From: Theropithecus gelada
Lineage: Eukaryota; Chordata; Mammalia; Primates; Cercopithecidae
DNA: 64,000 bases
Assembly (NCBI RefSeq): GCF_003255815.1
Contig: NC_037673.1
Span: forward strand, 84,173,700 to 84,237,699
Direction: 5' to 3'
The notes beneath the pieces are model-generated. The model saw only the letters and a program-made list of their open reading frames with translations. It was not told where the DNA came from and made no database searches. The translations under genes were made by a program, and so were the position numbers. Below, piece after piece: positions 34,615-47,189 of this stretch (positions are counted from its first letter, which is position 1; every line of letters begins with the position of its first letter).

Positions 34615-34865
34615 TATAGTTACCATTTACTTAATAATTTTTAAGCTCTAGGCATTGAGGTAAATGCTTTATATATTTTTTCTTAGTCTGAGAACAACCA
34701 TGTAAAATAGGGCTTTCCTTCTGTTTTTCTTCCTCCCTCTCTTCTTTCCAATTTGAAAACTTAGGCAGAGATATTAAATGGCTTTCACAAAGGTATAGAG
34801 CTAGTAAGTGGAGGAGGCAGAGTCTGAACACAACTACCAAACCCTAAGTGGAAGCTCTTAGCAGA
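34615..34865 (-). mobile_element. MIR element (degenerate)
   Basis: The order of motifs matches reverse-complement MIR: aacaaccatgtaaaatagg, then gaaaacttaggcagagatat, then agctagtaagtgg and agtctgaacacaac. Much decayed. Confidence 0.65.
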
Positions 34866-35867
34866 GGTCAGGCAGGTTTTCAAGTGAAGCTATAACTGCT
34901 GAAGAGTAGCCCTTCAACCTATGGTACTCGGTTGCCCATTATAAAGGAAAGCTGTGTAGTAATTTGACTTTATATACCTTAAGAAATAATCAGGGCAAAA
35001 AAAAAAAACCCTAAAAATAATCTTTAGTTGTTAAGCAATCATCATATTGCTAATCGTAGTACTGTTATTCATATTTTGCAACTGTTTATACATTATGAGA
35101 TAAAGCAAATAGATCATTATACTGGTGTCTTACAGAACTGAAATTTTTCATTATAAGAAAAAAGGAGATACAGATGGATGATTATGGAAATCAAATAAAA
35201 ATCTTATAGCCCGGGAAAGAAAAAAAAAAAAAAAAAGGAAAGCTATGGTTAAGAAGCAAGAGTAGAAGCTGTGAGTAGTTGCTACCACTACAGAAAGCTT
35301 GAAACAGACTTGTATTCCCACCCCAATCAATGCTTCTCACAGGAGCACAGTGAAACCTCTGTTATGTTAATTCTGGCAATCTCTATTTCTTCTGGGTCAT
35401 ACCATCAAACCTCTGAAAGAAATTCAAACATTTTGCCACTCTCTTTGACTGTTTATTTTTTTAAATCTGAGATTAGAATTGTGGAACACATAGTGGATTG
35501 GTATAAAGAGGAAAATCAAGCACCGGGAATAAAGATTATAAAAGAGTGAGCTCCTTGAAAATTGTTGGTAATAGACCAATCATGCCAACACACAAATAAT
35601 TAAATAATACTTTAATGAAATTTCATATTTTTAATAAATTATTTTCATCTTGTTAGTTCTGTCCTAGAATATCTTTGTATTTAACATAAATGAGATAAAA
35701 TTACAAAAAAGAGACTCATCCTCTATTTTATATTATAACATGCATAAAGTAAAATTTCAAAAATTTAAATAAATGTTTCAGAATATTCATGGAAAGTATT
35801 CATTTGTGAGATTATGTACTTATTTGAATAAAGTGTCTTTTTACAATATATTTGGATTCTTTTTTAT

Positions 35868-35950
35868 TTCTCTGCTTCCTCCTTTTTTCCTCCTCTATCT
35901 CTCATCCTCATTTTTCTCCTCCTCACCCTTTTTCCCTTTCTTTTCCTCCC
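35868..35950. repeat. Polypyrimidine tract
   Basis: CT-rich for about 80 nt with a few A interruptions. Confidence 0.8.
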
Positions 35951-37099
35951 ATTCATTTTGTCATTGGAATCTATTTCTGAGACACGTAAGAAAATGAACC
36001 TCATTAGTTTATTTTTTCCTTAAAATGGTATTTTTGAAAAAAAAAAAAGCAAAAGATGTCACCTTCAACTGAGGATGATATGCCAATTTGAATAGCATAT
36101 CCTCTGACTGTTGCAGATATTCAGAACGATGTGTGCCATCCCAAAGAAGGTCTTCAATGGCAGTTATGTTTTAAAATGTTGTTTTACAGTCACATTCGAT
36201 TTACTATTAGGTTATGCTCGAATTAAAATAGTTGATACCATAATACTAAATACTAACATTTTAAAGCTATTGTTATGATGTATTTACCATTGCCATTACT
36301 TTTAAAACCAAGGGAAGCACAAAGTCTGGTAAGACACAATCAGCATTGAGATATAATCACAGCACACACAAAAGAGAAATGTAATGTATCATAGCCCCAG
36401 AAAAATAGCATTTATCTGCTTTGTAATCTCTCAGATTCGATTGCAGCAAGGAAATATTTATACTTTCATGCAAAAACACATGAGAACCATGGTTTAGGAT
36501 GGCTACAATTTTGAGCAAAAAATAGTTTTGTCTTCATCAAGTATTATGTATTGAGCTTTTTTTGTTTTTCTCCTTCATCAACAAACTTGGCTTACTTTTC
36601 TTCTAATCTTTTAGGGTCCTGCTGTTTATTTCCCAAGGTAAAGACTAGATCATTAGATAAAATGAGCCCAGGCTAATGTATTGATGGTTATAAATGTGTT
36701 AATGTCCATATCTTTGGCCACAATTCCTTCAAGCTTTTCAAATCAGATATGAATCTTAATGAACATGTTTGGAGGAAATATTCTTTGTTGTCTAACTTCA
36801 GTAAGGGGAACATAATGGTACTATATAACACTCACTCTTTTAAGGCTGGCCTGTCATAAATGCTTAAATACTCATCAGTACAATTATGAAGAAAGCCCAT
36901 TAGGGAAAGAATTGAAACCTAGCATATCTGGAACATAAGTAGCTGAATTAAAAAAATAGCTAAGACGGATTTAAAATTTAGACAGTAGAAGACCCATTTA
37001 TAATTCTTAGACATTAATTTTAAAAGATCATTCAATGACAATTTAAATTATTGGGCTTGTGCTAGAAAGAAGACTACTCTTGTCCTATGTTAAAGCCAC

Positions 37100-37436
37100 A
37101 TTCACCTTTCTGTTCCCAGAACACTTGCTTCTTCCCTTTATAATTGGCATTCTCTATGCCTGGAACACTTTCTGCAGAAATTAACATGATTGCATGCTCA
37201 TTGCATTCTCAGGAAGCATTCCTAGGCCAAACTAGCTCAACCCATTACCCCATCACTCTCTACTACATTTGTATTTTAAAAATGGAATCTGTAATAATCT
37301 GAAAGAGCTTTGTTTCTATATTTGTTTACACTTTTTAATATACTTCTCTTCATTACAAGGAACACCAAGAGGTCAGGGACTTTGCCTGCCTTACTCATTA
37401 CACAGCAGATACTCAGTCAACATTGAATAAATGATT
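37100..37436 (+). mobile_element. LINE-2 3' fragment
   Basis: Ends with the typical L2 3' pattern: aggtcagggactttgcctgc, then cagatactcagtcaacattg and aataaatgattaaa. The preceding part matches the L2 body weakly. Confidence 0.65.
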
Positions 37437-38351
37437 AAATATGTCTATTTGTGATATAGGTCATCTTTTGGATATCTCGATCATTAGCCATTCTTCATTT
37501 GTATGTACTATGCATACAAAAAAAGCACCCGTTCTGGTTTGTTTTCTAGTAACAATATATTTCTTAACCAGAAGCTAAAGAGTTTGGGAGAAGGCAGAAC
37601 CTGGTTTAGAAATTAATGCAGACAAATAGCTAGTTGGAAAGAATGCTTGATACGTACACCATTTCTTTTAGAAGACAACTTGCTAGTAGCAAGGGATTGT
37701 GTTATGTATAGATTTTACAAAATATCAAGAGTAATCACTGAATACTTGCATTCATTTATTCATTAATTCAGCACATATCCATAGTGTGGCACTCTATGGT
37801 TGGTGCTATGCACACAAAAACAATTAACATGATTCTTTCTCTCACAAGTTAGAGGTACAGTGATAGTCACCATCCTTTTAGGTAAAACTGCAAGCAGGAA
37901 AACTAAACTGCAGTGCATCTAGTCATTTTTCCACTTGCTTTCATTTCCTCCCTTCTTTAGGCACCCTTTGTATCTGGCTCTCCTTGCTTATTCAATCAAC
38001 TGTAGAAAAGTATCTGATAAAATTTCACACTAAAGTGTAAGAGATTTATATTGGCTATGTCCTAGAGGTATTTACCTTATATCAAATTAGAAAGCAAATG
38101 AGAAGCTCTCTAATTATGGACTTTCCAGACCAAACAGGAGAAGGTAGAATTATTTTTAAAGCCATTGTTCCTGAAATCATACTGCTTAGGAAACTGATTA
38201 ATTTGCTTATTCATTAACTTTGAGAACTTTACATTGAGCAACAAAAGGAGTTTTCTGTAAGATATAATTGGTGACACTCCAAGGACACTTCTAAAGCTAA
38301 GTAAGTTTCTTCAATGCATTTAACATTTGGAGGGAGGATAATTTTAGTGTG

Positions 38352-38511
38352 CTCCTTTCTCTTTTTTCTTCCCTTTCCTTCTTTTCTTCCTCCCTTCTTT
38401 CTCTTTCCTCCTTCTCCTTTCTCCTCATCCTCTTACTGATCCTTCTCCCCCTCTTGCTCTTCCTCCTTTTTCTCTTCCTTCTGCTTCATTTTTGCTCTTA
38501 CTTTCTCTCCT
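38352..38511. repeat. Long polypyrimidine tract
   Basis: About 160 nt of C/T with very few purines and no regular unit. Polypurine on the minus strand. Confidence 0.85.
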
Positions 38512-39734
38512 GGAAATCCTGAAGATATGAGGAAATGTTATAAGAAAAAAAAAAGAGAGAGAGAGATTTTCAGGACTTAGCCAGCATGACCAGGCAGTCA
38601 GAGGCGATGAAGAAATTGCTTGGAAGGAATAGGTTGGTGCTGGGGTCTATTCAGTTGTTGTCCTCTCCTTTCGGCCTGACTAGGGAACTAGTTAGTGATA
38701 GAAGTGGGGTGTTTCCTAAGCTTAGATGCTTGAATTATTCATTAGTCAAAAGTAAATTACCATTTAGAGACAGGTGACACACGTTTTCTCGAACAATTAT
38801 TATCACTAATCATCATTTTCCACGGTAATTTGTATGCTCTCATTAATAGCCCTTGATTTCTATGTAAATCCTTTCCATAAAACTGCCACAAGATGGAAGT
38901 TTTTTTATTGGCTCTCTTTACCTCTTGATATATTTCTTGGCATTTTGGCATTCCTCATCTGGCACTCGATGGCTGGGTTTTCAGATTAGGCTGACTGTTG
39001 ACATGCCCATATAAAACATTCTTTCATTGAGCATATTGCATTTGTAGAGGAGGCCACCTTCTCCCACCTTCTGCCATATTGTGCCCATATTTTTTTAAGT
39101 CAATTGTCCAAACATTGACTCTCACATTTTCCCCCTTTTGATTTTTCATTGTGCGCCACATTTGACACTTTAACTACTTTTACTAGTTGCCCATGCCTTG
39201 TCACAAAGACTGAAACTGACACAGGCTTTGCCTAAACAGTTGCCTTGAATAAGTATATTTTTAATATGGATATCCCCTTCAAATCCTTTAGAACACCTTG
39301 GATACTTTTCTGCTAATCTTTTCTTACAGTTATATGGGCTCCAGGACTCAGCTAAGTGAAGGGAACTATCATTCTTTGTAACAGTTATTTCATACCGACA
39401 GTAAATTTTTAAACAAACTCCAGAAAGTGTTCTTGAGATTAGCTAGTTCATGGCAGCTTGTGGCTTGTGTCCCTGTCTGGCTCCTGAGGGAATGATCCAG
39501 TTTGATTGAATAATTGCTGATAATTCTACTAAATTGAAAGAGCTCCACTTTGATCTAATACAATATCTAAAATTTTTATCTTTAGAATAAACCTCATTAC
39601 ACTGGTGAGGAGAGGGATGGACACCCTAGAAAAAGTCAATGCATTAATTTCCAGCATTTACAGGTTAAGTGACTCTTAATAAGTCATTCAAGAGTCGCTT
39701 AGCCTGTGAATGAGACCTGTAAATGAGACCATCT

Positions 39735-39930
39735 CATTCAAGTTCTGGCTGTCTGATTTACCAATGGGGTGACTCTATGGCAAGTTAATTCACCCTCTCC
39801 CTCAATTTTTCTCACCAGTAAAAAAGCTTTACTAATTGTGCTTATCTCACAATGTTGTTATGAGGATTCAATGAGTTAATGCCTGAAAACCTGAAATTAG
39901 TGCCTGGCATCTAGTAAGTATATCTAGTGT
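39735..39930 (+). mobile_element. MIR element
   Basis: Plus-strand MIR core and tail are recognisable: ggcaagttaattcaccctct, ctcaatttttctcaccagta, gttgttatgaggattcaatg and gtgcctggcatctagtaagt. Confidence 0.8.
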
Positions 39931-40076
39931 CAGCAATGACTGTGATGATGATGGTGAGGATGGTGATACATGAATAGTTTTCCTAGAACAAACAAGGATG
40001 ATGTCTTAGTGAAATAGACACAAATGTATAATAATTTTTATCTCCAAAATTGGATAAGAATGGTCTGAAGGACAGG

Positions 40077-40496
40077 TGATATTGTTTGGATATTTGTCCC
40101 CACCCAAATTTCATGCTGAAGTGTAATCCCCAAAGCTGGAAGGGGGGCCTGGTAGGAGGTGTTTAGATTCTGGGAGTGGATCCCTCATGGCTTGGTGCTG
40201 TCTTCATGATAGGGAGTTCTAGAAAGATATGGTCATTGAAAAGTGTGTGACACCCCCACCCCTGCACCAGCCCCACTCTCTCTCGCTTGCTCCTGCTGTT
40301 GCCATGTGACTTATCTGCTCCCCCTTTGCCTTCTGCCATGATTGTAAGTTTCCTGAGGTCTTCCTAGAAGCCAAGCAGATGCCAGCACCATGCTTTCTGT
40401 ACAGCCTGCAGAATCTTGAGCCAATTAAACCTCTTTTCTTTATAAATTTCTAGTCTCAGGTATTTCTTTATAGCAATGCAAGAATAGCCTAACACA
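40077..40496 (+). mobile_element. Solo LTR, MaLR (MST/THE1-like, ERVL-MaLR)
   Basis: Begins tgatattgtttgg and continues gtccccacccaaatttcat. It contains ctgccatgattgtaagtttc and ends caattaaacctcttttcttt, then ctcaggtatttctttat and ctaacaca. This order is that of MST/THE1 LTRs. TG...CA ends are flanked by acagg (40072-40076) and acaga (40497-40501), a 5-bp target duplication with one mismatch. No internal retroviral sequence is attached, so it is a solo LTR left by recombination. Confidence 0.88.
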
Positions 40497-41584
40497 ACAG
40501 ATATTTCCTGTGAAGAGCAGGCCTAGGTAAGTATCTCCAAGAGAAAGTCCTAGGTGGCCCCAACATCCTGACATTGCTGAGGAGTATATTGTGCCTGATC
40601 CTTACAAGTGTTCAAGGCAAGCATTGTGACTGAGCACTCCTGCAACAAGCATTCCTTGTTAAAGACTCTGAAGAGAAGGTGGTTTAGTGAAGGGGTTGAG
40701 TGACTTTTCCCTAAAGAAGCTTTGCAGCCTTAGCAGAGCTATGCTTTTCATGACCCCTTTCTGGAATCAATTTCATGGTTACAAACTATGCACGAACATC
40801 CCCAGTTGGTTTTCTACATTAAAAATACTGCCTCCGTTTGAATTTTACCTGAAGGCTGGTTACACCAAGCTCTTGCCTGTCACATTTTTAATGCATTAAG
40901 TCTGTATTCTGGCTCATTGTTGAGTCTTGTCATTTTGGCCAGAAAATGTAACTGCAGTGCTACTGACATTGTCCTAATGGTGTCTTTACATAAAATACAA
41001 TTTTCTTAAACAACGAAGAGAAGCAGCTTCAAGATCAGTGGCACCAACACTGTAAAGTGAGGGTTTTAACTTCACGACCTATTCAAACAGTTATCTGTGT
41101 CAGCATACGTGTGTGTACACACACACAGACTTCAGAGACACAGGCAGAGAAAAACACAGGATAACATTCCACATCATTGTGAAGCTTCCAGAAGTATGAA
41201 GCTCAGGATTACATCTCAACACAGAGTACTGTTACAATATCCAACCTGCTCCTCCTCCTTTTGACATTTCTAAAGAAGCAAAAGAGCTCCTGCTGTTCAG
41301 GCACTGCAGGAGAGGAACATACACTAGCTGTGCCCAAAGGGGTTTGCATTGTAAGCTGGATGAAAATAACTTCTCTATCTTTACTTGGAAAATTATTTTT
41401 TTTCCACATAAAATAAACACAGCAGAAAAACATGTCATTTCAGGAACGTAGTGTTTCACAGACCCCTAAGTCACTGCCATCACAATTTAAAAATCAATTC
41501 TGGCATGCTGAATTGAAAAAACTGGGAAGAACCAGTTAAAAGAGGTATATAAATATAAAATCTAAATGTAAGAAACAACAACAC

Positions 41585-41714
41585 AGGAGGCTGAGGCAGG
41601 AAGATTGCTTGAGCCAGGAGTTTGAGATTACAGTGAGCTATGACTGCACCACTGCACTTCAGCCTGGGTGACAGAGTGACACTCTGTCTCTAAAAAAAAA
41701 AAAAAAAAAAAAAA
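41585..41714 (+). mobile_element. 5'-truncated Alu (right monomer)
   Basis: Starts aggaggctgaggcaggaag, continues through the gcctgggtgacagagtgaca box, and ends in a long A tail. The left monomer is absent. Flanking copies of aagaaacaacaac at 41570-41584 and about 41726-41741 look like target-site duplications, so the truncation happened at insertion. Confidence 0.85.
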
Positions 41715-42119
41715 GGAAAAAAAGAAAAGAAACAACAACAACGCAGTCATTAATACACAATAGATAAGTTTTCCTTGATCTGATGTCTTTGTTTTTAGAA
41801 AAATGTTACACATTTAATTGAAGTAAATAAAGAAAATAACCTATAGTATTTTGCACACTAAAAGCCTTGATTTTTGCGTAACTTTGAAATATATGTTTTA
41901 TTTTAACCTAGAGTTCCATGTTGATATTACTTATGACAACCCATGTGTTACTGCTATTGCTGTCATATAAGCTACTTGCTTCAGTTGGTAGAAGACGAGA
42001 AGTAAATTAGTCAAGGTGTATGGTTGGACTCCTGTCCAGTAAGGACTACTTGGCTTGACTCTTTGCCAGAGCAACAGATCATATTTCGAACTCTTCTCAA
42101 CAACAGAGGCTATTCCTCT

Positions 42120-42412
42120 TTTTGTTTGTTTGTTTGAGATGGAGTCTCCCTGTTGCTCAGGCTGGAGTGCAGTGGCGAGATCTCGGCTCACTGCAAGCTC
42201 CGCCTCCTGGGTTCAAGTGATTCTCCTGCCTCAGCCTTCTGAATAGCTGGGACTACAGGCACCCACCACCATGCCGAGGTAATTTTTGTATTTTTAGGAG
42301 AGATGGAGTTTTGGCATGTTGGCCAGGCTGGTCTCTAACTCCTGACCTCAAGTTTCCCCCCACCTCAGTCTCCCAAAGTGCTGGGATTACAGGTGTGAGC
42401 CACAGTGCCCAG
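42120..42412 (-). mobile_element. AluS element
   Basis: Full-length Alu in reverse orientation, with a (TTTG)n-type tail at 42120. Flanks aacagaggctat and aacaggggctat look like target duplications differing at one base. Confidence 0.93.
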
Positions 42413-43439
42413 TCAACAGGGGCTATATTTTAATCAATTATTTTATTTTCCAAAGTACCAGAAATCATGCTGTTCTGCACCTAGGATTTAACAACTATTT
42501 GCTTAGGAAAGAAAAAAAGCAAAGAGAACATCACAGTCATCTCTCGGTCATCTCTTGGTCATGTCCTTTAGTTACAAGTGGCTGACAGGATCATATTCTG
42601 TGCTCAGCAATTCTCTTCTTTTCATGGTCAAAGTCTAACAGAATTTACACACTCGATTACTTAAGAACTTAGGAAAAGTTACTTCAAACTTTTTTGCTAT
42701 GTTGTTCCTATTTCCCAGATACATGTATTTTATAATAGAAGAATGAGAAACTCATCAGTCAACTATTTCAAAATCCTTAATATTCAGCATTAGAGGGCAC
42801 TGATCTGTAGGGGAAAATGCAAATGAACACATGAGAACATGTGATTCCTTCTTCCCCCATTCTTATTTAACCTCACATTTATGTGTAGTAATGGTGTACA
42901 AAATTACAAGTTACCTAGTTTGTACCTGATTCATTGACTTAAGATAGTTGAAGATTCTAACTTGCTTTAACATTTTTTTTTTAAGCCAACTTAAAGCACT
43001 CTGGCTTCTTTCAGCTTATAGAGAGATGTTCTTGCTGGTATAGCAAACTTATATTATGAAATTAGCTGAAACGCTCTCAAACTGGTCCCCAGAGGGGCTG
43101 GGTAAAACAGCATGCAACATACAGGAGACTGGATTTGTAAGTAGAATACAATACCCGATAGCAAATAACTTGGGTATGTGTCAAATGTAAAGTCAGGCGC
43201 ATATTTCTGCAGAATTACTCACTTACTATGGGTGGAGGGAACCTCTCTTACAAAACTGTGCAACTCTTAAGTACATCTGTATAAGTTTATGTGGAAATAC
43301 TGCATAGATTATCTAGGAATGGGACATTGTTATCTGCTCATAGAATTGACATGAGAAATAATATTAACCTATCCATATGCTTACAAGACTACAAATAAAA
43401 TGGTAAAATTCTATTGTATTTCTTCTTTCAAAATTCAAC
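42413..43439. other. Intergenic, no feature seen
   Basis: AT-rich DNA without a recognisable gene or transposon. One perfect octamer lies at 42817-42824. Confidence 0.5.
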
Positions 43440-43656
43440 TTTGGATGGAATTGGAGACCATTATTCGAAGTGAAGTAACTCAGAAACGAAAAACAAGCAT
43501 CCTATGTTCTCACTCATAAGTGGGAACTAAGCTATGAGGACACAAAGGCATAAGGATGATACAATGGACTTTGGGGATTCAGGGGAAAGGGTGGGACAGG
43601 GGCAAGGGATAAGACTACGATAAAAAATTAGTTAAAATTGAAAATAAATAAATAAA
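43440..43656 (+). mobile_element. LINE-1 3' fragment
   Basis: Contains the L1 ORF2 end and 3'UTR signature: gaattggagaccattattc, atgttctcactcataagtgg, and a degenerate G-rich stretch, then an A-rich end. Strongly 5'-truncated and old. Confidence 0.85.
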
Positions 43657-43701
43657 ATTCAGCTTAATTTTATTTTTATGCATCTAAAAATAAAAATTAT
43701 G

Positions 43702-44037
43702 GGCCAACATGGTAGCTTATGGCTGTAATCCCAGCACTTGGAGAGGTTGAGGCGGAAGGATTGCTTGAGCCCAGGAGTTTGAGATCAGTCTGGGCAATAG
43801 GAGGAGACCCAAGTCTCTACCAAAAACAAACAATAAAAAAAAATTGACCAGGTATGGTGGCACATGTCTGTAGTCCCAGCTACTCGGGGGCTGAGGTGGA
43901 AAGGTCGCCTGAGCCCAGGAGTTCGGACTTATAGTGAGCTATGATCATGCCACTGCACTCCAGCCTGGGCAACAGAGTGAGACCCTGTCTCAAAATAAAA
44001 TATAAAATAAAATAAAATATAAAATGAAATAAAACAC
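43702..44037 (+). mobile_element. AluJ element
   Basis: Diverged dimeric Alu with J-type positions (gcttgagcccaggagtttga, tgagctatgatcatgccact) and a tail that has become (AAAAT)n-like. Confidence 0.9.
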
Positions 44038-44169
44038 AAATTACAATAGAAATTATTGGTTTTGAGAACTAATGAAAATATTATGTTAGTTGCTAATCTT
44101 TGATTGAACTTAAGTCCTTAAGTTTTCCATAGTAATCAAGGAGTTTATTCGAAACCAGAAAATATTATC

Positions 44170-44469
44170 TTTTTTTTTTTTTTTTTTGAGACGGAGTCTC
44201 GCTCTGCCGCCCAGGCTGGAGTGCAGTGGCCGGATCTCAGCTCACTGCAAGCTCCTCCTCCCGGGTTCATGCCATTCTCCTGCCTCAGCCTCCTGAGTAG
44301 CTGGGACTACAGGCGCCCGCCACCGCGCCCGGCTAGTTTTTTGTATTATTTAGTAGATACGGGGTTTCACCGTGTTAGCCAGGATAGTCTCGATCTCCTG
44401 ACCTCGTGATCCACCCGTCTCGGCCTCCCAAAGTGCTGGAATTACAGGCTTGAGCCACCTCGCCTGGCC
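44170..44469 (-). mobile_element. Young AluY, Old World monkey (AluYR-like)
   Basis: Near-consensus Alu in reverse orientation. It carries aggcttgagcc at the head, ggctagttttttgtatta in the linker and gtggccggatctcagctcac in the right monomer, variants I associate with cercopithecid AluYR. It is flanked by a perfect 14-bp duplication (cagaaaatattatc, 44156-44169 and 44470-44483). Low divergence and intact duplications mark a recent insertion. Confidence 0.9.
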
Positions 44470-44504
44470 CAGAAAATATTATCATAGTTTAAAAATTATT
44501 TTTT

Positions 44505-44752
44505 GGCCAGGTGCAGTGGCTCACACCCGTAATCCCAGCACTTTGGGAGGTGGAAGCAGGTGGATCTCTTGAGGTCAGGAGTTCAGGACCAGCCTGGGCA
44601 ACATGGTGAAACCCCATTTCTGCTAACACTACAAAAATTAGCCCGGTATGGTGGCATGTGTGCCTATAATCTCAGCTACTCGAGAGGCTGAGGTGGGAGA
44701 ATCACTTGAGCCTGGGAGGTGGAAGTTGCAGTGAGCAGAGATTGCATGCAGT
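44505..44752 (+). mobile_element. AluS, 3'-truncated
   Basis: Starts ggccaggtgcagtggctcac and is recognisable to gtgagcagagattgca. The distal right monomer and A tail are missing where retroviral-like sequence begins. Older than the neighbouring AluY. Confidence 0.9.
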
Positions 44753-44759
44753 GGTGGCA

Positions 44760-47185
44760 TCTGCACCAGAAACATTGTTTTTTAATGTGTGCCCATTCCA
44801 CATGATGGCTGTGTTGCTATGTGTGATGCTATAATATATCCAGGTGACAATGGAGGCTGTCTGGACAGTTCAGGCCTAGGAGCTTGATTCTAGTCATTGT
44901 CATTCAAAAATGAATTTTTACAAAGGCATGTACTGAGTGACCCAGATTATTCAATTGGCAACCACAATTTGTTTTTAGTTTGTTGCCCTTAAACAGGGCT
45001 GTCTTTATTCTGCCAGACCAGATGTCTAAGCCATTGACTACAGACCGAGAATCAGTAAAAATACAACATGTGTGGCCCTCAGAAGTATTGTGTAAGGTAA
45101 GGATAATGGCTTTCAATCCAATTCATTGTGGTGACAGGTCCTTACCACAGTCTTCCAGTCTGCCATTGAAGCTGAACGATTACTGCCTCCCAGTAGATAC
45201 TATCAGCTTTTGATTTAGTTAAATCATCAGTGAGCTAGGCCCAAATATTTAGGAAAACCTCTGTGAATAGAATTCCATTGAACTATTGGTTTTGCTTCAT
45301 GTGGTGGAGTCAGGGACAAGGAGGTTCCCACAGGGGTAGCTGCCACTTTTTCATGTAAAGCCAAAATGCTGCCAGGGTCAGGCTGCCTGTACTCTTGATA
45401 TACCATTTCCATTTGACTCACAATGCCTGTTGGGCATTCCTAGCTTGTTAATCATCAAGTTGGAGTTGACCTGAACTAAAATGGGAATGGCAGGGCAGAC
45501 AGTCACAATGCTTGCACAGCTTTCAACAAGACCTTAGTAGCAGGTTAATAGCTTCTTTTTTTCACCAATGTTAGGCAGTGATGGTGTCTTGAGAGGTCCT
45601 GAAAATGACCTATCTGAGAATCTGGCAACCTTTAACTCTTTAACCGAAGCTGTGATTTCTTTTCTCCTCCTGGGTTTTTATTGTTCTTGACTACCCTAAA
45701 GAGAGGGTGCATGCAGTGATTCCTGTATGGGTCCTGTCTATCACTGATGGAACAGGGAACTATAGGCACATACCACCTTAATTTCATTACATGTTCAGAC
45801 GTGGAAGTCACAATAGTACATAGTAGTAGCATAAATGCCCCACCCATAAGGTCAATTTAGCTTATCTTGTCTACTGTGAACTTTGTGTAGACTCCATCAG
45901 TTGAATTCAGGTGCATTTTTCCCTACAGGGATACAGGTCAAGGAGTCTAACACACGCGCATCAAGGGGTACAGTAGTAGTACCCAGATCATGCTATTCTC
46001 CAGCTGTGAGGTTGGGAGGTGCAGGGTTGCTGGTGAGGCTAATCCATTGATGGGGATAGTAGGAGGAAATATAATTCTTAGCCTTTTCATTCCCCTTGAC
46101 CCTTGACTCTAGGATGGATATCTTAACCCCAGTGCTGCTTCCTTCTCTGTTCACCTTTGGCGTCTGGAGAGTGCCTAGGTCCAGGGGTCCCTTTCTTTTT
46201 GTCCTTATCTATGTCACTACATTTTGTCTTGTGAGCTTTCAGCCACCCAGCGTCCAATGCCTCATTCTTGTTGCTAGGCAAGTTTGACTGCAGCAGAGAC
46301 AGGCATGGCCAGCCCTGTGCAATCTGGCAAAACTTCGCATTCACTTTTGCTTTTGAGAGGCTGCCTGCTCATGGTGCAACCAAACTTCTAATGTTTGCAG
46401 TTCACCTGAAGGTCTATATTGATGAGCAAAATCCCTATTTCTGACATCACTTATTTCAGTTTTAGGAATTGCTTGACTCTATAGCCACAGCCACACTATC
46501 TTTTAGCTGGAGTTTTCTGTTCCTTTGTAATGTTAATGTATCTTCCTCTGCCCATTTGTAGGAGAGTGAGCAACAACTAAGACACCATTTCTGTAGCTTG
46601 CTTCAATTTTAGCTCTCATTGTTTATCCTCATTAACAAGTAAAACAGTGGGAACTCTTACCCACTTCCACCCATACCCCATCTACCACTTGGGCAAGAAT
46701 GTTAGCTATTGGATTCCAGGGGGTCTTTTCATATCTTTGAATGAAAACGGTGGGAGCCTTGTTCTTCCTTTTTAAAAAAGAAACATGTTTCTGCCACCAA
46801 CCCATTCCCCCACCAAAAGTTAGAAGTTATTGAGTAAGTCTGTTACTGTTTGATAAAGGTTGGCAGAAGACATGAGACTCCTAAGTCAGACAAAAGTATT
46901 TATTTCTCATGGCACCACAAACAGCATGAGCATCAACATATTTGCATTGATTCCTTTTGTCCTCAGTTCTGTGTGATATGGTGGTGTGATATAGCTCAGA
47001 TGGTTGCTATGCGCACAGTGGGTTCGTGTAGCTGAGGATTGCTAAGTTTGGGAAATTCACCACTTTTATAACAAGCAGTAAAAAAGCCCACTTTTTGTCT
47101 CAGAGGATGATTTTACCCTATCCTTCAAGGCTGCTCACTGCAAATCCAACCTTGAGAAATGACCTGGTTAAAGAGTAGTCTGGTC
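44760..47185 (-). mobile_element. Endogenous retrovirus internal remnant (ERV-L-like)
   Basis: Low-repeat sequence read on the minus strand contains a retroviral RNase H segment (44904-45116). A possible capsid/nucleocapsid-to-protease region lies near 46.1-46.3 kb, with broken frames between. The order (gag-like at higher, pol at lower coordinates) fits minus orientation. The element is full of stop codons. No LTR is recognised at either end, and an Alu abuts each side. Limits and subfamily are uncertain. Confidence 0.45.
44904..45116 (-). pseudogene. Retroviral pol RNase H fragment
   Basis: A 70-residue open segment includes FTDSRSVVNGLDIWSG, which matches the conserved RNase H 'TDS..V..GL..W' block with its catalytic aspartate. 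This is typical of ERV-L and related pol genes. The flanking frames are interrupted by stops, so no functional enzyme is encoded. Confidence 0.7.
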
Positions 47186-47189
47186 TTGA

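Larger units (their letters stand above)
33907..40076. other. Intergenic stretch between host gene and repeat cluster
   Basis: The CpG-rich domain ends near 34.3 kb. Beyond it the DNA is AT-rich with MIR, L2 and polypyrimidine tracts annotated separately. No gene is seen. Confidence 0.6.

Noticed and set aside
37745..37870. Possible old repeat (ttcatttattcattaattca, then a gtgctatgcac-type segment)
   Set aside because: Resembles a common mammalian repeat motif but is too short and decayed to name.
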